In this document: positions 47,275 to 59,200 of the stretch, in pieces | How the letters are laid out: each line of letters begins with the position of its first letter | Position numbering within the stretch: position 1 is the stretch's first letter | From: Metridium senile | Lineage: Eukaryota; Cnidaria; Anthozoa; Actiniaria; Metridiidae | DNA: 64,000 nucleotides | Reading direction: 5' to 3' | NCBI GenBank assembly: GCA_949775045.1 | Contig: OX459095.1 | Location: forward strand, 25,776,978-25,840,977 | Made by a program: the position numbers and the translations under genes | The notes under the pieces: model-generated | Database searches by the model: none | The model's input: only the letters and a program-made list of their open reading frames with translations | Told to the model about the DNA's origin: nothing

Positions 47275-50200
47275 CTAAGCAAATGTCTTTCCATTGTGGC
47301 CAACTTCAAATCTATCTTTTGTGTGGTAAAATATATGCATCCTGAAAATGGAATGTGCAAATTTTGTCAATAACTCAGTGTTATGCCATTAAATTCCATG
47401 CCATTAAAAAGAATGGCCCAAACTTTACACTCCCAATACGATTCTCAAAATGAATTTAATTTGTCAAGTTTCTGAGAGGTAATTTGATTTGTCAAGTTTC
47501 TGACATACATAACAGGGAATATTATACCTTTGTAGGGACAGTCAGCACCAAATTGATTGGTTTAAAAAACAATAGAGTCTTTCCAAAGAATTGCCCTAAA
47601 ACTAACCAAACAATAGTTGCAGTACTGTATTAGGGGGCCAACAAAAACGCATTTTTTGATTGATGCTATATTACTGCCTTTGTCACAACTCTAACAGGTG
47701 AATGCAAGCAACAGGGCAGAGGTATACAAACTTATTGGGAGTGCAACATTTTGGGTACCAATCTTTGAAGTTTAACAGCACAAAAGAACATGTTTTTGTT
47801 GTAATCGCAATCAAGGCCCCATCCTAAAAAACTAAGTCATACACAGGTGCAAAACGCCGACCAGTTGACTTAGTTGTTTAAACACCGGACTACCATGCTG
47901 GGTTTGCAGCCCAGCCAGGCTAATACTTAGTAATTAATTGAGAAGACGTGCAGTGCTTACTTGGTAATTACATCTGCAAATGGAAGTCCCACAGTTCAAA
48001 CTATTTACAGTTACAGACTTTTCTCACAGCTAATCATATGCGATTGCCTGGCAAGCCTCACTTTGACAATACAAAAGCACTATGATTCATAGCAAGGCTT
48101 ACTAGGAATTTGCATATAATTAGCAGCTTCATGAGAAAGATGCAGTGTCCCTAATAGCTGTTATTACAGTTATATGCAAATGATTTCAAACAATGGATTC
48201 AAATCAAGGCTTTCGGGCAAACCTATTGTTTTCGCCCAAAAGCCTTGACTTCAACCCATTGTTCAAAATCATTTGCATATAACTGTAATAACAGCTATTC
48301 AACATTTCTCATTGTAATAACCAGGGGCCAGTTGTACAAAGCCTGAATAAAGTTATCCTCTGGAGAAGAGTTACCCAGTGTATATAATATGTATAGGTTT
48401 TATCCATTGGGTAGGGATTTATCCCGTGGATAGCGCTATTCAGGCTTCGTACAACTGGTCCCAGATGTATGATTCTGTGATTGTTTTACCTTTGTGGTGA
48501 AATCCCCAGTTTTCCAACAAGAAATTTCTCCAAGACTTCAGTGTATCTTTGTGTGGACTCTGCATTATGGTTGCCAAGGTTTGTAAGTTGGACTAGTGCT
48601 GTAGGCTCTTTGGTACCTCCCCATGCCATAAGCTGCCCAGGCTCAATGCACACACAAATATACTATCAAGAAAAAACATATCTTTTTGAATCTTCTTGGT
48701 ATTAGTATTAATTGATAAAACCAACAAATGATGCAAATCCATGGGGGTGTACTAAATCTAACAAACAATTATTACCGGTACTGTATTAGGGTAGCGTGCA
48801 TAGCAAGCATTTCTTTTGGGGGAAACGGGAGAAAGTTGTTTTTTGGTTATTTTGGGATAGCTGTGTAACCACTATGGCCACGCGAAAACGAGAGCAAAAA
48901 AACGAGAGGAAATGCTTGCAAATAATTGATGCAACTGATCAAGAAAGGCAAAGAGGAAGAGATAGTTTTCTAGATACTGTATTTGTTAGTATATTTTTTG
49001 CTTTGAAACTTTGAAATCAGTTTAAAGGGCAACTGCCGGCGTAAATGCTTGTTTTTGTTAAAATGTCTTAAAAGTCAGTTGAATCATCATAAAAGTATTA
49101 AAAATTTGAAAAACAGAGGTTTAGGCAGTTTTTTCGTAGGTTTTTTGGTACCGTCAGGCATACGTTCACCAAAAGCTTCGTTTTCATGTCACGTGATCTA
49201 TTACGTCACACGTGTGTAAGTTGTTTTATTCCAAGATGGCGTCAAGCAGTAGTTTCAGTGATAGCAGTGACAGTGAGTGGAATTCTTCGGGCTATGAGGA
49301 AGAAATATTTGGAGAAGTACAACCTCTTGGTGTAATCCAGCCGTGGAGGTACGAACCGCAAGGTACGAGCCACGATAGCAGCGACGATAGCAGCCACGAG
49401 GAGCCAGTGGATGAGGATCATCACAGCGATCGTCTTGACAACACAGACTGGTACAGACTATCTTATAAATATTAACTTTGATTTAAAATGTACTTAATTA
49501 ATATTTGCACGTACATTATTTCATAAATTCGTGTTAAGATGAGTTGTATTTTCACAGGCTTACCACACTAGAAATCTGTGTTTTTGGGGGCTTTCTGTCA
49601 ATAACGGTTTCTCAATAACACATCGATTACCGTTGAAATTTACCATCCTTAAAACCTCCTTAAATGGCCCACAAAACCCAAGAAAACCACACAGAAACGT
49701 TCCTAAACTCAGAATCTTTTATTTTCGAAAAGAAAAAAAAAAACATTACTGACTAAAGAAAAGATTTAAAACGGGACGATTTATGAACATTCGAACATTC
49801 AATTGAACTTCGAACGAGTCGTTGAATACCACAAGAAGCCCTAGTGTGGTATTAAAGCCTGTGGTATTTCATATTCAATCAGTGTATGCCAAAAAATAAA
49901 TAAATAAAAAAACATTTACGAAGCTTACCTATTTTTAACAACCTGGAAAGTTAAGGTGTTTGTAGTTTGTTTTCTTTTTCGGTGTGAAACTAAAAGTATT
50001 ATTTGAAGTTGGAATTTTGTCATGATTTCTTCCCCTTACTTTTCTTCAGCCTCAAAACTTACTTTGAGTTAAAACCCTGACCCTTTGATCATGAATTATA
50101 GTTTTGATCGCAGGGGGAGAGAAAGATACCAATAAATGAAATTTAGCTTTTATTATAAAAAAATAAGTTATTTACAGATTGAAATCCTTTTACTTGAATG

Positions 50201-53200
50201 TAATTTTTAAGCTGCCCTTGCTTCATACAGTGATTGGACTGGAGTCTTGCTAATAATATTTCTGGTCTTGATATGTAGGTGTTTGTGTGAGTTTTGCCAA
50301 ATAATGGATAGGAGAGAGGAGTCTGTTTGCTGTCAGGAAATAGAAAGAGTAAAAAGGCTAAATTCAGAGGCAGTTGAAAACAGAGAATTAGAAGTTGAGC
50401 CACCATGTGTAACACAGCATCCAGGATTTAGTGCAGTCTGCCTAAACACTTATGTACTGAGGACTGCATGGTACCAGTATAGGCAGCAATATACTAACAA
50501 GGCTTATGATGGCCCTGTGCACAAGAAAAATAGGCACATAGCATACAGGCAGTTTGTTCGTTGGTGCATGGGGTTCCTGGGGAAGGAAATTAGAGTACCA
50601 TTACCTTCTTGTGTTGTTTCATGTATTCGAGCTCACTTTCCACCCCCTGGACTCGAGGAAAACTTTCACTTCACAGGATTTTTGTTTGCAGATGAATAGT
50701 TACATTATGCCATGCAAATAGTATAACCAAAATCCTTTTTTCTATTATTTGATAATATTCAGTACAAAATTTAAAGTAATGACCTTATTTGCTGCATTAC
50801 ATGTTTTCCCATGTCAGACCACTTGTCATTCCCTAGAGAATATAATTCTTTGTTTCTGTTGTATCCATATTCATGTGTCTTCTCATGCACAAGCACTTAT
50901 AAATTATGCTCTTGAATGACATGTGGTCTGAAATGTAAAAACATTGTAATGCAGCAAATAAGGTCTATTGGTATTGCGCAGATAAACTGTTTTCCAAAAC
51001 AGAATGCTTACACTGTGTTTATGAAACAAGATCAAAGTTTCAATGCCTATCTGTTGTTATGTAGTATCTGTTACTCACTATCACTCAACTAGAACTTTCA
51101 TCATACAAAAAAGTGGTCTTTTGTGCATATGAGTTATTGTGAAATGAATTTTCTGGTTGAGTTGTAGTGTCTATAATAATTATAGTTATTAAATATAAGC
51201 TGTTATAGGCACTTATGCCTTTGATTTCGTAAGCATGAATACAATAGACACTACAATCATTGTCAAAAGTAGTTGGCACGATTTTAGTATTTTATCTCAT
51301 AGTGACTACTTCATTTATTTTAAGTATAAAAACAATCTCGCCCTCCCCCCACATCAATGTTGGTGTGAAATGATAGCGCATTGATAGGTCAACCACATAA
51401 GCACCAAACAATGACTCCCTCCTCAACATTGCGTGGGGGGAGTAGTGGAATTTCAGCAGTCCTAAAATTACTTTATCACATTCATGCCAACAGTTTTGTC
51501 AATGATTGTAGTATACCATATTTTGTTTATAAGCAGTTAATTCATGAGATGTGACTCAAGGAAAATTGCTTTGTGTCTCAGTGTACAATTGTTGATTGGT
51601 AATATCGCGTGACATAGTTCAGGATTGCTTCATCTTTATCTGGTCGTTCAGCATTGGCAGACAGAGGAGGAGGGGTGTTGACCTTAAGGTTCTTCATGTA
51701 CAGTTTTAAAGCACGTGCCTCTGTTTTGTATTTAGTGAACAGACTTTCAATAATGTCAAAGCAGTACTCTGATGATGAATAAAAATAGCAGTTACTGGTC
51801 AGTAAAGAGCAACATAGTAGCTGATGATATTGGAGGGCAGCATTAATATTGCCATAAAAATAGAACATTGCTAATTACCATACCATAAGAAGGGTCTGTT
51901 TTGATACTACTCTTCCCAGTTGAGCGAGTTAGTTGTGATTTTTTTGACGATCTCTAGGCGTCTGTTATGATAACGGCCGGTGTGTCTCAAATCAACCACG
52001 TGATCTCAATGCTGTACCACGTGGACAAGTTTTTTACATCATGTGATCGGTTTGCTTGGTCGATGGACACTGTTTATAAACATCCGCTACATAAAGCGAA
52101 ACTGAATCCAAATGAGTTGTTTTGTGTCTAAAAAAGGAAGAACTCTAGTTTCAGGTCAAGCTGTTGACAATTCTTTACGCTGTCTAATTATTGATCACAT
52201 TGTGGCAAATGGCGGCGATTTGCTAACAGGGTATTTTCCAGGTTCTATGAGTGCAGTTGGCAATCACTTCAAATTGAGTCAGTCTTTTGTATCGAAACTC
52301 TGGAAGAAATGTTGCAAAGAAGGTTCGATTTCGCCACAACGTAGAGGTTGCAACAATCCTCCCCATCTTCAGAACCAGGATCTAGAATTTATCGAAGCCT
52401 TAAAGAGCGCAAAGCCATCAATGCCTTATTCTAAGATCCTTGAAGCTGTAGACGCTCATTGCAACATACCTTCCGGGACATCGGTTTCTGCGATCAGTCG
52501 CGCAGTTCAATCAAGGCTGAATGGAGAAAAATGGACATTTAAAAGAATGGCAAGTTTTAAATGTGAGAAATTTCACCCTGACAATGTTGACTACTGTCAA
52601 GACTTCTTGAATTATATTCACGGTGTCGACCCTTATAAGCTGAAGTTTTTTGACGAATCAGGTTTTGCTCTGCATAGTGGAGTAGGTAAACCGAATTATG
52701 GACATTCACCTGTAAATACTACCTGTGTGGAGATTGGAAAATTCCTAACCTCGCCAAATATAACGTTGAATATGCTTATTGGAATGGAGGGGCTCTTGTA
52801 CGCAAACACTGAAAATGGTGCGTCAGACGCAATGACATTTTTAAACTTCTTCGGGGAGGCAAGTAATAACTTGATGCCTAATGGCGAGCCAATTCTGCAG
52901 TATGGTGACCATGTTATACTAGATAACTGTCCAATCCACCACAACGAAGCAGGTTACGCACTTGGAGAGTGGTTAGATAGTATCGGAGTTGAAGTTGTTT
53001 ACTTACCGACATACAGCCCTGAACTCAACCCAATTGAATTAGCATTCAACAAACTAAAAAAGATTGCTGTTAGAGAGGAAATCAGAGAAGTATTCGCAAG
53101 AAGTGTCCATGATGGCATCTATGCATGTCTAGAAGAAATAACTGTGGACGACTGTGTTGGATTTATAAAACACGCTCAATATATCAATGTTTAGGCAGTT

Positions 53201-56200
53201 TTTGTTGCGTCAGTCCGTGAGATAAATTTCAGAGTATTTGTGAGACTTTTTCTTATTTTGGATTAAAAAAATGTACACATATACTAATAATAACAATATA
53301 ATATAATCGATACATGAAAACAAGATAAAATCACTACTTTATACTATTGTATGAAACGCGCGGGGTCTACTGACGGCGGCTTGCAATTGACAGGCCATGT
53401 AGATTTCACTCCGTGTAGTCGTGGGAACAATTCAGTTTGATTGGTTTAATAAATCTTTATTGTGCAAGTTTATTACAAACTTCAATCAGTTAAGTTAACG
53501 ACAGTATTTACTAGTATACATGCTTGTCTTAAAAATATTTTAAACAAATAAAAGTGACAATAAACGAAGTGACAGTTACTGATTCTTTGTGATTTAAAAG
53601 CCTGTGACTTTTTGTTTTTAAATCGAAGCATAACAAAATAAAAAACGCAATTTAACTATGTTCACAGAGGCTCGATTTTACACTCAAATCTCTGGAATCA
53701 GGTGAAAAACAACTTTTGTTTTGGCAGACAATCAGAGCTAACACCAATACCCTGCATGAAAATCTAATAATAGATATCAGTTTATAACAGAAATCTAATT
53801 TATAAACACAAGCCCAAAATAGCTATAGAAGCTAACACAACAGAAGAGTACTAGCCTAACCCTTTTTAATACTATAGGGGTTACGATATGAACTATTTAC
53901 AGCCAAACTAGCTGATGCGTTCCTATTAATGCTAGAAAATCGATTTATTTCTTGGAATTTAATTATAAATTCTATTTAATAGATTTGCATAAGTGAATCA
54001 AAACTTGTAAATTTCATTTCTTGTACACTTCAACCATCAACCGATTATTCATGTTCCCGAAATCACGATCTGTGGTCAATAACTGATAATAATACTGGTA
54101 TTGTAATAGAATACTTTAGTAAGTATATATTATATACAATATTTCTGCAAGCCGACTAGGTTTAGCAAGTTTCTGTTGTGCAAAAAGACATTGAAAGTAA
54201 TGTTTTGATTTGAGGCGGTTTTTGAAACTAAGAATCGATTCATTTATGCAAATTTCAAACCAAATTAGAAATCAAATTTTGATAAACAAATTGAATGTTC
54301 TAACCTAGATAGGAACGCATGAACTGGTTTGACTGTAGATAAATTGCTATGAATTAACAGAGGTGGATGAAGTGGTTTGTGGACAGGTCTAAATGTCTAT
54401 ATACATCTTAAGACGCATTGAGACTTCGCTGTATTCCAATAGCGAGTAGACTATCGTCATTCATGGTTGTAGGACTTGTAGGCCACGCTACTCCTCTATC
54501 CACCCATAATTTCTTGTATGGGTTTCTTACAGCTGTTTTACCAGGTACAGAATAGAGACTGTTTGAAGCAGTACTCGAGTCATCATCGAGAAGTTCTTTC
54601 AAGTTTAAATCTGGCGGAGGCAGTTTCCCTTTTAGCTTAATTTCAAGTTTTTTTGCGTCGCGATTAAGTTGGAACCAGTTCTCTACAGTGTTCCCGTCTT
54701 TTCCGACATCTAGGTATCGTTCAGGTATGCTTTCAATGAGTCGATGTCGCACCTTATTTACATAACGTTCTTGTATGGATTTTGCCGCTTTTTCTTTGAC
54801 ATCGATGTCCTGTTGTATTCTAGAAATTTCCTTGAGGACATCTTGTCGCTGCTTTTCGTACTCTTTCAAGTTAGACTTTTCCTCTGGGTGTTTATTGATT
54901 GCTCCACAGTGAAAGACCGTTTCACACTTGTTGTACGGGCAATTCAATCTGTTGTGCCCTTCTTGACGATGACAATTACTACAAGTTGGACCCGCGCCAT
55001 CTGAACCTCGAGAAACATTCGCTTTCGGTTTAGGATAATTGGCGATGGAATGTGAAATTTCTTTTTCTTTCACTGTAAGACTGGACAACCTTTCCCTTTG
55101 ACTTTGAAGGAACTTTTCAAGAGGAGATTTAAAAAGTGGTCGTGTATCTGGCCGGCCAACGACGACATGAGAACTAGTAACGCATGGTAGGCTCTGAAAA
55201 TCAAGACTCCTGCGGCTAACGTTTTGCATGCAATGTTCCTTTTTGACTGCGCTTGGTCCACTTGTTGGACTAAATGCACTTTTAGGGTCGCTTGTCCTCT
55301 TTCTCGGCAAATTCGTCACATCGCTTTCATTATCAGCTAACGGACCTTGGACAGGTGAAAATGACTCTTCAATCAAGATAGTAATTCTTTTGAAATCTGC
55401 GTTCTCAACTAGTACGGCACATCTAAACAGTTCGCTTAATGCAAACTCATCAGATGGAAGATTTACGAAGGTTTTCTCGTCATCCAAGTACTTGACCTTT
55501 AGTTCTTTCACATGGTTGAATCTGCTTGTAACAGAACGAATTTTCTCATAGAGCATATCTTTAGAAAATCGTAGAGCTTCATCTCCAGAAATAAAAACTG
55601 CACCGTATTTGTCCACATCATATTTAACTTTCAGCTGGTAAAATGCCATGATGTAAACCAGTACTAGTATACACTAGGTAGCTAGTAACTTTTAGTGTGA
55701 TTTCGCGCGTTCAGATACGCAGCAGTCACATGATGTAAAAAACTTGTCCACGTGGTACAGCATTGAGATCACGTGGTTGATTTGAAACACACCGGCCGTT
55801 ATCATAACAGACGCCCAGAGATCGTCAAAAAAATCACAACTAACTCGCTCAACTGGGAAGAGTAGTAGGCCTAACAGAATACTTTCCTTTCTTTGATTTT
55901 GGAAATCTGATGGCATACATTGCTCTGCCATCCTTTGAGACTTTCTGCATCCTATCAGAATTAATGTTGTAGTGAATTGCTGAAAGACACAATCTAAAAT
56001 GCAAATAAAAACATTATCAATACTGGCTTATTTTGCAATAAATTATAGTACTAATAACATATATGAAAAAATGTCTCAATTCTGATTGGCTAAGAGCAGT
56101 GCTGTTTTAAGGAAATACAGTGCAGAAAAAAGGAAATCAGTGCAGAAAAAATGAAATCAGTAAAAAAATAATAATAAATAAAATAATAAAAAAATATATA

Positions 56201-59200
56201 TAATAAATAAAATATAATGCCTTTTCAGCCGAATTTCTAAACGTTCGCAAGTGTAAAATTATGGTTTGTTGAATAAATTATTTTGTCACATGTTCAACGT
56301 CACTTCCTTCAGAATCGAGAAATTTTTTCATGTATATTATTAAATGGAAATCATATGATTTTCTCATGCAATTTGGAATAAATTTGAACTCGTGGGTTTT
56401 CAAAAAGCTCAAATATTTTGAACTTTTCGAAAACCCACTCGTTCAAATACAGTAAAAACCCGGATATGAGAACACCCATTTTTGGAGTTCAGGCTGATTT
56501 TGTTCTTATTTAACGGGTGTTTACTGAAAAATCAGCCTGAAGGTGTTCTTTAAAGGTGTTCTTAAAATAAATGTTTCTAAAATATATATTACTATATAGA
56601 CTACCAATACATGCAGATGATATCAATGTGTAAGTTTAAAAAAATCTTGACTGCAATAATAATATCAAAACAGTAGAAAAAATATTGATCTTATTTTTTA
56701 AGAATACTTTTTAATTTTTCAGGCTGATTGTGTTCTTATTTACATGGTACTTAAAACGCCAAAATTCAGGCTGGGTGTTCTTACCCACTTGTTCTTATAT
56801 GCGGGTTTTTACTGTAGTACTAAATGGTATTTAATTATGCAAATTCCCTTGTTTTCTTTGTATATATTTTAACTATTTAGTGTTAATGCTCTTACCAAGA
56901 AAACATAACATTTTAACTGTTTTACATTACCTAGTATACATTCCCCAATATGAAAATGCATTGTGTTTTGAAACAAATTGTGTGTCCAAACTGTGCTTGG
57001 CCTCAAGTGTGGATGTCTGATACTTTGGTGACAACTTTGCAACTGCATCCAGAAGATTATTTTTTAAAATAAGTTCCTCCATCTTGATAGCCATTTCAGA
57101 ACCTAGGCAAAAAGCATTTGCTGTTTTGATCAGTGTGATTTCTTTAGGGGATGACTACTAAAATTAATACATCATGGACTTATTACACATATTATGAAAT
57201 ATGCAAAATATAACTAACAATAATTGTATTAGTATTAATAAGCTAGTACTGAAAATAGAATGCATGTTAGAATATACCATATCAATAGCAATGCTTTTAT
57301 ACTTACCAGGAGTAATCCACAGTCTATTCTTAGCATCTCCTTGTAAATTGCCATGTCCACATTCCTTATAAAGTGGGCTTGAGGGGTTCACATGTATGTT
57401 CTGGATGTGGAGGGGAAGGATTTTCCATTTTTCTTTCATTTTCTCACCATCACCATCTTGAGTAGATGCGGCACACCAATACATGTGGTTGGATACCGAA
57501 TCTCTCCATTGTCCAAGATCACTGAACTTTTTTGATTTGGCAAGCTTGTCAATTTTTTTACACAGCCCTGTAAAGAAAACAACTTCTTTTACTTGGTTGA
57601 TTTAAATTGATAATAATCATTATGATTCCTCATTACTTATAATGGCCTTTTTACGTCAATATTTTATAACTTGACAAGTGGAAATTTATTGATTTAAGCA
57701 CTTTATAAATTTTCAAAAAATACTACAGTGGTACCTCTATTAAGCGGTCACCCTCTATTAGGCGGCCACAATAAAAAGTCCCAAATCTATTCCTATACCT
57801 ATTCTATACCTCTATTCAGTGGCCAACCTCTATTAAGCGGCCATTTTGGAAAGTCCCAAGGGTGAATGCTTAATAGAGGTACCACTGTATTATGATTTTG
57901 TGGCATACTCTGTATATTGTAGGTTGAAAGTTACAAACTTAATGATTGCTTTTATTTACCTTTTGACACATGCCAGATATCATAGTAATGCTTTGCATTT
58001 GGCAGATTTCTTCTAATCCATAGAGTGGTTTGGTTGTGTCTATCTGTGATAATTTCATCAATTTCAAGACCAGCATTCTGTATGGCATTCACTGACCTGA
58101 CCAGCCCCTCCTTCTCCATCCATGTGCTATTTTTTACTTCATTGCTCTAACAATTCAAATGAAAACCAATTTAGTAACTGTTATCTTAAGTTAATTCTCA
58201 TATGATATCATATGATATTTATTCATGAATGCTTATAACTTGTCAATAGAGTCCTTAACTCTTTGTCGTCCGCGATTATTTTTGGATTTTTGACTATTTT
58301 TGATGCGAGAAATTCAAAAAATTGATTTCATTTCCAAATAAGGCGTTGTCAGGGAAACTGTTCCTTTTTCGAACTACCGATGGCTCAAGGTTTCCAGTAA
58401 CGCCTTGATGATTTTAGCTCGTTCAATTCCGAGTCAACACTTTGACCCTGAATTGAGCTAAAATCCAGTTTATAAGTGCTTTTTTCAGTCATTTGCTACT
58501 ACAAGAGCCCCTAGTCATGCATCATTCTTAGGCGATTTAAGGCGTTCTGGGCGATGTTATGAAAGGGGCGGACGAGAAAGAGTTAAGTGATGATGTCATA
58601 AAAATCTATTTTCACTTTATCATATTTTTGGTTCTCAATTTTGATAGGCAACCAAAAAAGATGTTCACATAGCAAATATTATATCCATTTCAAAAATGAA
58701 CAAAACACACCTGAACAAGCTCAAAGTGAATAACCTTGTTAATTTGTTGCTCAATCAGGGTAAACGAACCAAATTTTGCTGAGTGACCTGGTGAGTCACA
58801 TCTCCCATCTCCAGCCACTATAAGACCAGTATCCATTGCCTTAAGTTTATCACTCAGATGTCGTTTGTGAAGACCCCAATACTGGATTACTGAAGGGTTG
58901 ATATATGACCTCGCATGGCGGAAATAGGAACTTGATGAAAGGCTTGCTACATTCATAAAATCCAACATTCTTAGGACTTTAGAAGCACAGCATCCTGTAA
59001 AGTACAATAATTTGAATATTAATGTTTTTATTAGATAAAAATTTTGCTCATCCCATTTTCCAGCCAAACTTTTATTCAAACCCCAGTTCAAATTCCAAAA
59101 TATCTATCTGTCTAGTTCAAATCACAATCCATTTTTCTATTGTTTTCATGGTCATAAACCCCAGTCCCAGTGCATTAAACTCCATTTCCCAGCTCCTAAA

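Larger units (their letters stand above)
51907..55865. mobile_element. 4.0-kb IS630/Tc1/mariner element with two convergent genes
   Basis: TA at 51905-51906 and 55866-55867 flanks CTACTCTTCCCAGTTGAGCG and its inverse. TIRs of ~141 bp (51907-52047 and 55725-55865) differ at only about two positions, so insertion was recent. Each TIR holds two CACGTG sites. The transposase starts 65 bp inside the left TIR (plus) and a 413-aa protein starts 76 bp inside the right TIR (minus). Both frames are intact. Standard Tc1/mariner elements carry only the transposase. Confidence 0.93.

Noticed and set aside
47860..47940. tRNA gene
   Set aside because: Only D-arm and anticodon-like strings are present; acceptor and T stems do not form. 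Kept only as a low-confidence SINE fragment.
50143..50415. 90-codon minus-strand frame
   Set aside because: Antisense shadow of the P2X7-like exon 2 and its upstream intron.
55692..55931. 79-codon minus-strand frame starting MAEQCMPSDFQ
   Set aside because: Reads across the mariner TIR from an out-of-phase part of transposase exon 9; not a gene.
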